Shown: positions 8,756 to 16,939 of the stretch, one piece after another
Numbering within the stretch: position 1 is the stretch's first letter
How the letters are laid out: every line of letters starts with the position of its first letter
Origin: Nostocales cyanobacterium LEGE 11386
GTDB lineage: Bacteria > Cyanobacteriota > Cyanobacteriia > Cyanobacteriales > Nostocaceae
Reading direction: 5' to 3'
NCBI GenBank assembly: GCA_015207155.1
Contig: JADEXK010000032.1
Span: 1-64,000 of the forward strand
DNA: 64,000 nt
The notes under the pieces: model-generated
Databases searched by the model: none
Told to the model about the DNA's origin: nothing
Seen by the model: only the letters and a program-made list of their open reading frames with translations
Position numbers and translations under genes: made by a program

Positions 8756-8982
8756 GCTGATAATGGAGAAATCATCAGCCGACGTTCACGGTCAGCCGCA
8801 TAAGCAATACAAGCTTTTAAATCTTCTCGCGTCAGGTCGGGGAAATCATCAAGAATTTCCGCTTCGGTCATCTCGGAAGCTAGGTATTCAAGCACTTCAT
8901 AAACTGTAATTCTTAACCCACGTACACAAGGCTTACCACCGCGTTTATTCGCTTCGATCGTGATGTAGTCTTTGTAATTCAT
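8752..8982 (-). CDS. DUF433 antitoxin
   Basis: A 76-residue DUF433 protein with the signature GGKPCVRGLRITVYEVLEYL and a downstream DFPDLTREDLKACIAYAADRE helix pair. It precedes and overlaps the DUF5615 gene, the standard antitoxin-toxin order. The module lies between two 99-bp direct repeats and is in opposite orientation to the decayed pair at 7579-8228. Confidence 0.88.
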   Translation of the reverse strand: MNYKDYITIEANKRGGKPCVRGLRITVYEVLEYLASEMTEAEILDDFPDLTREDLKACIAYAADRERRLMISPLSA

Positions 8983-9099
8983 AAGTGGCTATGCATTTTT
9001 GTCAAATAATTCTATCTTATCATGTATCTCTGCTAAAAAATCAATAATTTTACCGTGAAACTTCCCATCGTTCTACTGTAACTCAAATAGCTTGTGATG

Positions 9100-9198
9100 G
9101 TTTTGGTGTGCGATCGCTTGTCATTCATACTTGATTACACACTGCGATCGTAATTGCAGCAAAGATAAAAATTCTGCTAATTTAACCAATCCTTCTGC
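9100..9198. repeat. 99-bp direct repeat, copy 2
   Basis: Second copy of the segment at 8306-8404, same orientation and equal length. Together they flank the intact toxin-antitoxin pair. The rest of the 8983-9299 gap shows no recognisable gene. Confidence 0.85.
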
Positions 9199-9299
9199 AG
9201 TTTTATCTAAGAGTATATTCGTAGAGACAATGTAATATGAGTTTTTTATAATCGTGAGTGTAAATATCTCATCCAAAATCAATAACCACCATTGAGTTT

Positions 9300-9869
9300 A
9301 TGAATAAAACAAGTTGGTTTCCTAGTTGGCTACCTTGTCCCCTGTCATGGATGATGGCTATAAGGTTAGCAATACCAGCCTACTTTGGTGCAACGGTAGT
9401 TTTTGGATTTGAATTCTGGCGCTACTCTTTAGTCGGAAGCTTCTTAGCTATTACAGATATCGATAGTTCAATTTTCTTTCTTATTGTTTCTATTATTGCA
9501 TTATTATTAGCTCTTATTTGGTTTTTAATTTTAACGGGAATATATAAACTTTTACTTAAAATTATGTGGTCAAATCCACCGCAATGGCTGAAATTGCCAG
9601 AATTTCGCTTATTGGTTATTCGGGATTTTGGAATACTTATGTTATCAATTTTGCCAATTGTTGGAATTTTTGCAATCCATATTTTATTGATTACTAATTT
9701 GCAATATACATATAATAATTTAAGAACACCCAGACTAACTTATGATATTTTACTACTCAGATTTTGGTGGATTTGGTTAATTTCTGCTGCTCATCTCTAC
9801 CAAGTTTTTATGAATAAATTGCTAATAATCAAAAATATGAAACTGTTTATCAAACGCACTTCTAAATAA
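9300..9869 (+). CDS. Hypothetical membrane protein
   Basis: A 189-residue protein that I do not recognise. It has four strongly hydrophobic segments near 20-45, 55-85, 105-132 and 148-170, with a basic C-terminal tail (KNMKLFIKRTSK), which suggests an inner-membrane protein with a cytoplasmic end. Low GC and aromatic-rich composition match neither neighbour. It stands alone between the toxin-antitoxin cluster and the convergent hupL gene. Confidence 0.55.
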   Translation: MNKTSWFPSWLPCPLSWMMAIRLAIPAYFGATVVFGFEFWRYSLVGSFLAITDIDSSIFFLIVSIIALLLALIWFLILTGIYKLLLKIMWSNPPQWLKLPEFRLLVIRDFGILMLSILPIVGIFAIHILLITNLQYTYNNLRTPRLTYDILLLRFWWIWLISAAHLYQVFMNKLLIIKNMKLFIKRTSK

Positions 9870-9920
9870 AGATGCTTGATCAGCTAATGACTACCTAAAC
9901 AATAACTAGCCATTAGCCAA

Positions 9921-9967
9921 CCTCCGCGTACCTTTGCGCTAACCTTAGCGCCCCTTTGCGTTTAAAC
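9921..9967. repeat. CTTTGCG-type dispersed repeat
   Basis: A short stretch of GCGTACCTTTGCG / CCCCTTTGCG units just downstream of hupL. The same sequence family recurs at 16893, 19326, 19634, 20823, 20928, 38971, 42344, 48985 and 55585. Confidence 0.6.
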
Positions 9968-9978
9968 TTCCCCCTCAA

Positions 9979-11574
9979 CTAAGCAGTACGAAAACGTGCC
10001 AACTCCTCGCCAGTCTTCGCATCATGGGCGTGAACAGTACACACCAAACAAGAATCAAACGATCGCGCCACGTGACCAACTTCTACAGGGTCGCTAGAAT
10101 CTTCAATGGGTGTCCCTATCAAAGCTTCTTCAATGGGGCCGCGTTGTCCTTCACCATCACGAGGGCCGATATTCCAAGTACCTGGCGCAATCACTTGGTA
10201 ATTTTTAATCTTACCGCCTTCTATATCTACCCAGTGACATAACGCACCCCGCGCCGCTTCTGTTGCACCCCAACCCTGACCGTCTTTTTCTGTAGGTTTG
10301 ATATACCAGGGGTCATTTAATTTAAACTCGCGTAGGCAGTGTTCAGCTTGGCGATATAACTTGACAAGTTCGTGAACTCGTGCTAACTGACGCAGATGGA
10401 CGCTAGCGCCACCCATACTTTTAAAGACATCCAGAATAAACCCGTCATGGTGTTGCCAAGATTCGCCGTGATTACCACCCGCCACTAACTGACGCGCTAA
10501 GGGGCCAGCCTCTAAGCGCCCAAAGTCTTTGTGTAGGACAGCACTTGCCCAAGAGTAGGCATTGTCAAAGTCCTTGGTATTATTTGCTGTGGGTTTAGTA
10601 GTGCGATCGCTTGGGTGAATATCTGCTGTCCCTTCATCGTACCAGGAGTGAGTGGTATTCTCACGGATTAAGGACGGATCAATCAAGGTGTGAGTATCTG
10701 TGAAGCTGTCATACACACCACCTTTCATAATCGTGGCAGCATTGCGTCCGGCGATCGTAGGCTTTTGGTATTTGTCCTCATGGGCTAAATACCCCCAAGT
10801 CACATATTTACCCACACCAGCGCCATATCTATCTAGACCAATATCTAAACCCATGCGCCAATAAAAACCCAAGTCTGACTCACGATGATTCAGGTCTTCA
10901 TCCAACCATACCATGAAATCATCATAAGTCTGGATTTGTTCATAACGTTCCAATGAACAACCCAACCACACTGGTTCTAACCAATTGGTGCGGAAGTATT
11001 CTAGAATCGCCCAAGCACGGGTAATGTCTGTGAGGGTGGGGGCGCACATCACACCACCAGGAACCATGTAGCTAGAGTGAGGCCACTGTCCACCTAAGAG
11101 GGCATAAATTTCTACTGGTTTAGCGGAAATTGTCACACCAATTTCGTAAGATTTGCCAGTGAAAGCGGCAAAACGTCGGCAAGCTTCTTCATAAAAGCGA
11201 CTACTACGGTAATTTTTATTGGTCAGGTCAATGGCAAACAAACCATAAAAATAGCGAGGTATACTTTGGATTGTTTCCACAATTTGACCCAAATTTCTCG
11301 CCAGAATCGCATTGCGCGGAACTTCTGTACCCCAAGCAGTATCTAATGCCCAGGATGCACTAGTCAGATGAGAACCGCCGCAGATACCGCAAATGCGCGG
11401 CGTGACAATTAAGCCAGCTTGGGGGTCTTTACCGCGTAGGATGATTTCAAATCCCCGAAACAGTTCGGCGTGTGTCCAGGCGTTAACTACCCGCCTATTT
11501 TCAATGTCTACCCGGACATCTAAATCGCCTTCAACTCTACCAACAGGTGAAATGTCTAATGATTGAATTCCCAT
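9979..11574 (-). CDS. hupL: Uptake [NiFe] hydrogenase large subunit
   Basis: A 531-residue large subunit of the group 2 uptake hydrogenase, which re-oxidises H2 made by nitrogenase in heterocysts. The NiFe ligands are visible as RICGICGGSH (Cys62, Cys65) and DSCLVCTVH near the C-terminus (Cys509, Cys512, His515). Cleavage after His515 would remove a 16-residue tail; the maturation protease (HupW) is not in this window. The gene is continuous, without the excision element that interrupts hupL in some Anabaena/Nostoc strains. It follows hupS with a 43-bp gap holding a hairpin. Confidence 0.97.
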   Translation of the reverse strand: MGIQSLDISPVGRVEGDLDVRVDIENRRVVNAWTHAELFRGFEIILRGKDPQAGLIVTPRICGICGGSHLTSASWALDTAWGTEVPRNAILARNLGQIVETIQSIPRYFYGLFAIDLTNKNYRSSRFYEEACRRFAAFTGKSYEIGVTISAKPVEIYALLGGQWPHSSYMVPGGVMCAPTLTDITRAWAILEYFRTNWLEPVWLGCSLERYEQIQTYDDFMVWLDEDLNHRESDLGFYWRMGLDIGLDRYGAGVGKYVTWGYLAHEDKYQKPTIAGRNAATIMKGGVYDSFTDTHTLIDPSLIRENTTHSWYDEGTADIHPSDRTTKPTANNTKDFDNAYSWASAVLHKDFGRLEAGPLARQLVAGGNHGESWQHHDGFILDVFKSMGGASVHLRQLARVHELVKLYRQAEHCLREFKLNDPWYIKPTEKDGQGWGATEAARGALCHWVDIEGGKIKNYQVIAPGTWNIGPRDGEGQRGPIEEALIGTPIEDSSDPVEVGHVARSFDSCLVCTVHAHDAKTGEELARFRTA

Positions 11575-11592
11575 TCTCTTCTCCTGTTTTTA

Positions 11593-11610
11593 TAAGCACT
11601 AAAGTGCTTA
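11593..11610 (-). promoter_or_regulatory. Hairpin between hupS and hupL
   Basis: A perfect 8-bp inverted repeat (TAAGCACT / AGTGCTTA, 2-nt centre) in the hupS-hupL spacer. Stem-loops in this spacer are known from other heterocystous strains and may affect mRNA stability or translational coupling of the two subunits. No T-run follows, so it is not a normal terminator. Confidence 0.55.
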
Positions 11611-11617
11611 CTACGAA

Positions 11618-12580
11618 CTAAACTGTAAAAAAGTCTTCTTCTGCCCAGGGTGGTGCTGCGTCTTTGGCGACCATTGTGAGTAAGGCGTAGTCTTTCTTTT
11701 TGACTCCTGGCGGTAATTCTTTGGGAACACCCATGACTGTTTGGGTTTTAAATACGGTTCCTGGCTGGAGGTCAAAGAAGGGGAATTCTGGTTCGGTACA
11801 ACCTAAACATGGCATCCCTGCACGGGTTTTGGAGGAAACGCGGTTCCACAAGATGCGGTTGCAGGATGAATGGGTCATGGGGCCGCGACAACCTAAGTCA
11901 TAAAATAGGCAGCCTTTACGCTGACCAAATTCGGCGGTTGAGGCTTTGTAGGCGAAGTGAACGTTACGAGTACAGCCTGTTTGAGTATAGGTGTTGAAGA
12001 AGGTTTGGGGACGATGTAGTTCGTCTAGGGCAATGTCGGCGATGCGTCCGGTGGCGATCGCTACTAATATCTGCGTAATCCAATCAGGATGGGCGGGACA
12101 TCCAGGTATGTTAATTACAGGTAATCCGGCTTTAGTTACGAAATCTTGTCCTAAAAAACCGCCGGCTTGACGCTTGAGAAACTGCAAGCCTGTCGATTCG
12201 CTGGGGTTGGGTGCCATTGCGGGTATTCCTCCCCAAGTGGCACAGTCTCCCACGGCGACGATAAATTTAGCAGCTTGGGCAAGGTCTGTTAACCAATCTT
12301 TCATCGGGCGATCGGCAAAGCGATTCCATTCACCGGTGCCATTGGGGGCATTAACTACACTGCCTTCAAACACCAAAATATCTAGGGAAATTTTGCCTAA
12401 AATGCAATCCCACAGCAGTGTTTGTAAGTTGTTGCCTAGTTCCAATCCCAAGGAGGGATGCCACAGTACTTTGATCCCAAAATCGGCAATTAAATCACAG
12501 ACTGTTGGTTCTTCAGCGTTGAGAAATGACATGGTGTTGCCAGAACAAGCCCCACCTTGCAGCCACAGTACATTAGTCAT
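11618..12580 (-). CDS. hupS: Uptake [NiFe] hydrogenase small subunit
   Basis: A 320-residue small subunit carrying the Fe-S clusters that pass electrons from HupL. The N-terminus WLQGGACSGNTMSFLNAEEP holds the proximal-cluster Cys12; further ligands lie in GDCATWGG, NIPGCPAHPDW and the Cys-rich C-terminal region around CRGPMTHSSC and MPCLGCTEPEFPFF. There is no twin-arginine signal, as is normal for cyanobacterial HupS, so the enzyme faces the cytoplasm. First gene of hupSL; the promoter should lie in the 590-bp gap to its right. Confidence 0.96.
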   Translation of the reverse strand: MTNVLWLQGGACSGNTMSFLNAEEPTVCDLIADFGIKVLWHPSLGLELGNNLQTLLWDCILGKISLDILVFEGSVVNAPNGTGEWNRFADRPMKDWLTDLAQAAKFIVAVGDCATWGGIPAMAPNPSESTGLQFLKRQAGGFLGQDFVTKAGLPVINIPGCPAHPDWITQILVAIATGRIADIALDELHRPQTFFNTYTQTGCTRNVHFAYKASTAEFGQRKGCLFYDLGCRGPMTHSSCNRILWNRVSSKTRAGMPCLGCTEPEFPFFDLQPGTVFKTQTVMGVPKELPPGVKKKDYALLTMVAKDAAPPWAEEDFFTV

Positions 12581-12610
12581 TAGCTACATATTTTTCTATT
12601 GTTTACCTTA

Positions 12611-12638
12611 CTCAGTGCTGAGTGCTGAGTACTGAGTC
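12611..12638. repeat. AGTGCTG heptamer repeat
   Basis: Three to four tandem units of AGTGCTG/AGTACTG, the complement of the CAGCACT heptamer seen elsewhere, in the leader region of hupS. Confidence 0.65.
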
Positions 12639-12999
12639 AAAAGAAGAAGGAAGAACTTTCATACTTGGTACAAGGAACGCGAATTGTGGTCACTTAGCCT
12701 TGCCGAAGTGTGGGCGGTTTTTTAACTCAGCACTCTTCATCATGTATGATTTAGGTGATAGAGCTTGGAGAGTTTCACCTGTTTATCAATATTTATTTTT
12801 CAATATAATCTAAATTTTTAGATATTTTTATTTCGTTAAATAAAAATTAAGTATTGCAAGTTATATGTCAAGAATTCAATATAGAATAGTTAAATAATGT
12901 CAGGCCATTCTATCAAAAGTATTGTGAAAATATCAGGTATTTTTTGCTGACATTGAATATTCGCAATTACCCCCTAGAAATTTATCAAGAGATTGTTTT

Positions 13000-13044
13000 A
13001 TAGTAAAAAAATTGATTCACTCCATTTTAGGTAAAAGTAATTAC
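13000..13044 (-). promoter_or_regulatory. Candidate NtcA-activated promoter for hupSL
   Basis: GTA-N8-TAC, the NtcA consensus, occurs exactly at 13031-13044. Reading the minus strand, TACTAT (TAN3T) lies at 13005-13000, 25 nt further on, a little longer than the usual 20-24. A start near 12993 would give hupS a leader of about 410 nt. The site is palindromic and could instead serve the plus-strand hyp cluster beginning at 13171, but I see no well-placed -10 box in that direction. The remainder of the 12581-13170 gap is AT-rich with no gene. Confidence 0.5.
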
Positions 13045-13129
13045 GAATTATCAATCGGGACTCAAAACTGCGTAAATCGGTATAGCCCCTGAGTAGACAC
13101 ATTCAGCGTGTTTCTATTTTTGGGGGGCG

Positions 13130-13161
13130 TTGACAGACTCAATTCCCCAATTGGTTAGAAT
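13130..13161 (+). promoter_or_regulatory. Possible promoter of the extended hyp cluster
   Basis: TTGACA at 13130-13135 and TAGAAT at 13156-13161 stand just upstream of the first gene's ATG (13171). The 20-bp spacing is longer than ideal, and the start site would be almost at the ATG, so the call is weak. Confidence 0.25.
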
Positions 13162-13170
13162 ACGGCAGTT

Positions 13171-14148
13171 ATGAATCCCAGTATTACAGATTCAGCAGTG
13201 AAGGCAGCGATCGCCGCCATCGGATCAGAGTCAGCGACGACAGCAGAAAAAATCCAGATGCTGATTGAGATGGCGCAAGGCTTTCAAAAAAAGCCCAAAA
13301 CTGCCCAAGATTTGCGCAATGCAGTTTCCTTGTATTACCGGGCGTATCAGATGTGTGGTGAGGAATATCCCCTGTTGCAAGCCCGCGCCCAAGTGGGGAT
13401 GTCAGGGACGTTACAGATAATACCGGATGGGGGAACTGATTTGCTACTGCAAGCCAAGGCAGGTTACGAGGAAGCATTGCCGATTTTACAACAATTAGCC
13501 TCACCGGAAGAAGTGGCAGAGGCAAAGATGAACTTTGGTTTGGCGTTGCAGTCGCTTGTACCGTTCAATTTGGCACGGATAACAGATAGCATCCAAGCAT
13601 ATCACGAAGCCTTGCGAGTATTTACCTGGGAAAATTACCCACAAGAATACGCAATTTTATACAACAATATTGCGATCGCTTACCTTTCCATGCCGATGGC
13701 TTCAGAACGGGAATATTTACGTCAGGGGTTGGCTGTGCAGTCCTTTGAGGTGGCATTGAAGCATATTAACTTAATTGAGCATCCCAGGGAATATGCGATG
13801 TTGCAAAACAACTTGGGTAACGCTTTGCAATATTTAGTCAGTTCCCATCCTATAGAGAATAACTTACGAGCGATCGCAGCTTACGATGAAGCCTTAAAAG
13901 TGCGTAACTCCAAAGATACACCTTTAGAGTATGCTAATACAATTTCTAACAAAGCCAATGCCTTATTCAACTTACCTGATGACCCGGAAAAACCGGAAGC
14001 AGGTAATCCTCAAAATCTTTTAAAAGCACGAGATTACTATCAAGAAGCTTGGGAAATTTTTCACCAATATCAACAAACAGAACAAGCAAAAACAGTTGCC
14101 CAAGCCTTGCAAGAATTAGCTGTGGAGATAGGGAATAAAAATCATTAA
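13171..14148 (+). CDS. TPR-like protein of the extended hyp cluster
   Basis: A 325-residue soluble helical protein with several tetratricopeptide-like units of the form A-x-x-Y-x-x-A-L (for instance around SIQAYHEALRVF, SFEVALKHIN, AIAAYDEALKV and ARDYYQEAWEIF), each ending in LEYA/REYA-like turns. In Nostoc the genes between hupSL and hypF include a TPR protein of this kind. They are transcribed with the hyp genes and have been proposed to help mature the small subunit HupS. That role is established only as a proposal. First gene of the plus-strand cluster, divergent from hupS. Confidence 0.8.
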   Translation: MNPSITDSAVKAAIAAIGSESATTAEKIQMLIEMAQGFQKKPKTAQDLRNAVSLYYRAYQMCGEEYPLLQARAQVGMSGTLQIIPDGGTDLLLQAKAGYEEALPILQQLASPEEVAEAKMNFGLALQSLVPFNLARITDSIQAYHEALRVFTWENYPQEYAILYNNIAIAYLSMPMASEREYLRQGLAVQSFEVALKHINLIEHPREYAMLQNNLGNALQYLVSSHPIENNLRAIAAYDEALKVRNSKDTPLEYANTISNKANALFNLPDDPEKPEAGNPQNLLKARDYYQEAWEIFHQYQQTEQAKTVAQALQELAVEIGNKNH

Positions 14149-14205
14149 ATATTGTTTTTGGTAGTAAAAACACGAAGACAATCAGTAATTGGGAGGATAT
14201 GAAAC

Positions 14206-14472
14206 ATGAGAGAAATTTTAGTGAAACATCATGTCATAGATTTATGCAATAGCTTAGTAGCTGGTGACTTAAATATAGCTACAGATATTGTATGGGTGAT
14301 ACTAGCGATCGCCTTATCTTTAGTTGGTGGTGCTATTGGTGGAATGCTGCTAGCTGGAAAAGATATAGGTTATCGTTTTTCAGCAATGTTGGGGGCATTG
14401 TTTGCGCCTGCTGGTGTAATTCCTACTATCCTTTTAGGGTTAATTGTGTTGAATTTTCTAGCAAGTTATTAG
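14206..14472 (+). CDS. Small membrane protein of the hyp cluster
   Basis: An 88-residue protein with two hydrophobic segments (about 27-50 and 63-86) separated by a glycine-rich GGAIGGMLLAGKD turn. A ribosome binding site GGGAGG sits 9 bp before the ATG, supporting this start over an out-of-frame ATG at 14199. Small membrane proteins occupy this place in the extended hyp region of other Nostocales. Function unknown. Confidence 0.7.
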   Translation: MREILVKHHVIDLCNSLVAGDLNIATDIVWVILAIALSLVGGAIGGMLLAGKDIGYRFSAMLGALFAPAGVIPTILLGLIVLNFLASY

Positions 14473-14480
14473 GAGTAATT

Positions 14481-14705
14481 ATGTTGGAAATAGGGTGGTT
14501 TTCTGCAAAGTTGTTTCTCAAAGGCAAGCTCCTAAGAGATCCAGTGTATTTTGTCAAGCAAATTACAATTGCTAGTAGTATAGGTTCGCTAATATTAGTA
14601 TTGCTAGCACAAGCCAATATTCCCTTATGGCTACCCATATCAGTATCTAGCTTAGTCACAGGATTAATTATGCCTTTTCTCCTAAAAGATTTCAAAATGA
14701 AGTAA
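14481..14705 (+). CDS. Small membrane protein of the hyp cluster (second)
   Basis: A 74-residue protein starting at ATG 14481, preceded by AGGAG and only 8 bp after the previous stop. Two hydrophobic segments (about 28-45 and 48-66) and a basic end (LLKDFKMK). A longer frame opening at 14292 overlaps the previous gene and is not the likely start. Spacing shows translation in series with the preceding small protein. Function unknown; position suggests a part in hydrogenase maturation. Confidence 0.7.
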   Translation: MLEIGWFSAKLFLKGKLLRDPVYFVKQITIASSIGSLILVLLAQANIPLWLPISVSSLVTGLIMPFLLKDFKMK

Positions 14706-14763
14706 TTTATCAGTCTGATTAATCTTCACTATTTACTGTTTACTGACCAATGAATAATGACTA

Positions 14764-15618
14764 ATGACCAACCTTGAAGAATTAGTTCAAGAAATTAACC
14801 GTTTTGAGGCAATTATATCGGAATGGGATGAAAGTCAACGGTGTGTAGCAGTAGGACTAAAAAGAGCAATTGAAGCATTACATAAAGCAGCTTTAACCAA
14901 TTTGATTAAAAGCCTGAAACAAGAATCAATATCAGCTTTGCGTCATGCAGTTGCTGATGAATTAGTGTATGCTGTACTGCTTTATCATGAATTAGTCAAG
15001 CCACCACAAACGCCATTAATACAACGAATTCAAACAGCCCTTGAAGAAGTGCGTCCAGGTTTAAAAAGCCATAACGGAGATGTGGAATTAGTAGCAATTA
15101 AACCGCCAGATACGGTAGAAGTTAGATTGATAGGAACTTGCAGTAGTTGTCCGGCTTCTACTTTAACATTATCTCACGGTGTGGAACAGGCAATTAAAAA
15201 TCATTGTCCTGAAATTACTAAAGTAGTTGCAGTTAATGATACCCATCAGGTTACTAGTAGTAATTCTAGTTTCATAAGTCCATTTTCTCCACAGGAAACT
15301 GCTACTTGGGTAAAAGTGACAACTATTGATCAAATTCCCGAATCTGGGATATTGACAGGTGAAATCGGTAATAATTTGCTGATTTTATATCGACAAGGTG
15401 TTAATGTTAACTGTTACCGTAATGCTTGCCCACACCTAGCATCTCCTCTGGATATGGGTAAGTTAAATAATGGTATCATTACTTGTTCTGGACATGGATT
15501 TCAGTACAATTTAGCAACAGGTGAATGTTTAACTACTCCTGATATTTCGTTGCATTCATATCCAGTACAGATTAAAGGTGATAAGGTTTTTGTGAAATTG
15601 CTAAAATATTCAATTTAA
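14764..15618 (+). CDS. NifU-like / Rieske ferredoxin fusion
   Basis: A 284-residue protein. An N-terminal helical region (1-80) is followed by a NifU C-terminal-like Fe-S scaffold (about 85-155) with the CSSC motif Cys126/Cys129. A Rieske-type domain (about 180-284) carries Cys222-x-His224 and Cys241-x2-His244, the full ligand set for a [2Fe-2S] cluster. A scaffold joined to an electron carrier fits a role in building or inserting Fe-S clusters of HupS, as proposed for its counterpart in the Nostoc extended hyp operon. The role is inference; the domains are clear. Confidence 0.85.
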   Translation: MTNLEELVQEINRFEAIISEWDESQRCVAVGLKRAIEALHKAALTNLIKSLKQESISALRHAVADELVYAVLLYHELVKPPQTPLIQRIQTALEEVRPGLKSHNGDVELVAIKPPDTVEVRLIGTCSSCPASTLTLSHGVEQAIKNHCPEITKVVAVNDTHQVTSSNSSFISPFSPQETATWVKVTTIDQIPESGILTGEIGNNLLILYRQGVNVNCYRNACPHLASPLDMGKLNNGIITCSGHGFQYNLATGECLTTPDISLHSYPVQIKGDKVFVKLLKYSI

Positions 15619-15695
15619 TAGCAAAATTGCAACCACCGATACACGCTGATATTCGTAGATGAATTTAAATGGTTATCAGTGTTCATCTGCGGTTC

Positions 15696-16883
15696 ATGGA
15701 TATTCCCATCAGCATTAATCCCACACCAAATTTGCCGCTAGAAGCAACAATCAATCTCTCAAATTTCCCTTTATCACCTCATGGTGCAGAGGTAATTTTA
15801 GGTAACATTATTGAACCAGAAATATTAGCTATACCTATAGCACCTAGTCCCGTATCTATGTTTGGCCCTCGTGGTGCTTGTTTATTATCGACAACGGGTT
15901 CACTATGGGTATCAGATACGGGACATCATCGATTATTGGGATGGCAAAATTTACCCACCCGAGATAGTCAACCGGCTGATTGGGTAATAGGACAGCCAGA
16001 CTTTTACCATGAAGGACAAAATGCTAAAGGTACACCGGGAAAGGCAACTTTTAATGTACCAACGGGGATTTGTGCTTGTGGTTCAGGATTAGCTGTAGCA
16101 GATGCTTGGAATCATCGAGTTTTAATTTGGAAAACTTTACCAGAAGATAGCAATGTTCCGGCTGATTTGGTGTTAGGACAAGCTGATTTTATTCATAATG
16201 AATCAAACCGGGTTAGTCAAGTAGCATCTGCAAATACTATGCATTGGCCTTATGGTCTTTTCTATTACCAAGGAAGATTATTTGTAGCAGATACAGGAAA
16301 TCGCCGAGTATTAATTTGGCAGCAATTACCAACAGAAAATGGTCAACCTGCCGATTTGGTTTTGGGACAACCGGATATGATATCTCGTAATGAAAATGGC
16401 GGCGGTTCTCCCACGGCTGCGAGTATGCGCTGGTGTCATGATATTACTGTTTGGGGAGGTAATTTAGTTGTCACTGATGCGGGTAATAATCGAGTGATGA
16501 TTTGGCAAGGAATACCTACAGAAAATAATGCCCTTTGTACAGTAGTGTTAGGACAAAAAAACTTTAATTGTGTAGAAATGAATCAAGGTGTTTATTTTCC
16601 TAATGCTAGTAGTTTAAGTATGCCTTATGGTGTGGGGGTGGCTGATGATTGGTTGATAGTTGCTGATACTGCTAATTCGCGGTTATTGGGATGGAGAAAA
16701 CCAGGGGTAGAGGCAAATGCAGTTGTGGGACAAAAGGATTTTCAAAGTAAGGGTGAAAATCGCAATTTTGGCTTGCCTAAGCGCGATAGTTTGAATTGGT
16801 GTTATGGGGTGAAGGTGTGTGGTGATACTGCGGTGATCGCTGATTCTGGTAATAATCGGGTTTTGTTGTGGGGTGTTAGGTAG
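15696..16883 (+). CDS. NHL-repeat protein
   Basis: About 395 residues from the ATG at 15696. A longer start at 15669 would begin inside a dispersed-repeat-like stretch (TCATCTGCGGTTCAT) and is less likely. It contains repeated blades of the form VADTGNRRVLIW, VTDAGNNRVMIW and IADSGNNRVLLW with intervening LVLGQxDF units, which is an NHL beta-propeller of about six blades. No signal peptide, so cytoplasmic. It directly precedes hypF and belongs to the extended hyp cluster; a scaffold or binding role in hydrogenase maturation is plausible but not shown. Confidence 0.82.
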   Translation: MDIPISINPTPNLPLEATINLSNFPLSPHGAEVILGNIIEPEILAIPIAPSPVSMFGPRGACLLSTTGSLWVSDTGHHRLLGWQNLPTRDSQPADWVIGQPDFYHEGQNAKGTPGKATFNVPTGICACGSGLAVADAWNHRVLIWKTLPEDSNVPADLVLGQADFIHNESNRVSQVASANTMHWPYGLFYYQGRLFVADTGNRRVLIWQQLPTENGQPADLVLGQPDMISRNENGGGSPTAASMRWCHDITVWGGNLVVTDAGNNRVMIWQGIPTENNALCTVVLGQKNFNCVEMNQGVYFPNASSLSMPYGVGVADDWLIVADTANSRLLGWRKPGVEANAVVGQKDFQSKGENRNFGLPKRDSLNWCYGVKVCGDTAVIADSGNNRVLLWGVR

Positions 16884-16892
16884 GAGTTTTTA

Positions 16893-16926
16893 TCTCACGC
16901 AGAGGCGCAGAGGCGCAGAGAGGAGA
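16893..16926. repeat. GAGGCGCAGAG dispersed repeat
   Basis: Two tandem AGGCGCAG units between the NHL gene and hypF. The right edge merges with the hypF ribosome binding site (GGAGAAGGTGAGG). Confidence 0.65.
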
Positions 16927-16939
16927 AGGTGAGGTGTAT

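Noticed and set aside
14292..14480. N-terminal extension of the second small hyp-cluster membrane protein
   Set aside because: It overlaps the preceding gene in another frame; AGGAG before ATG 14481 gives a better start.
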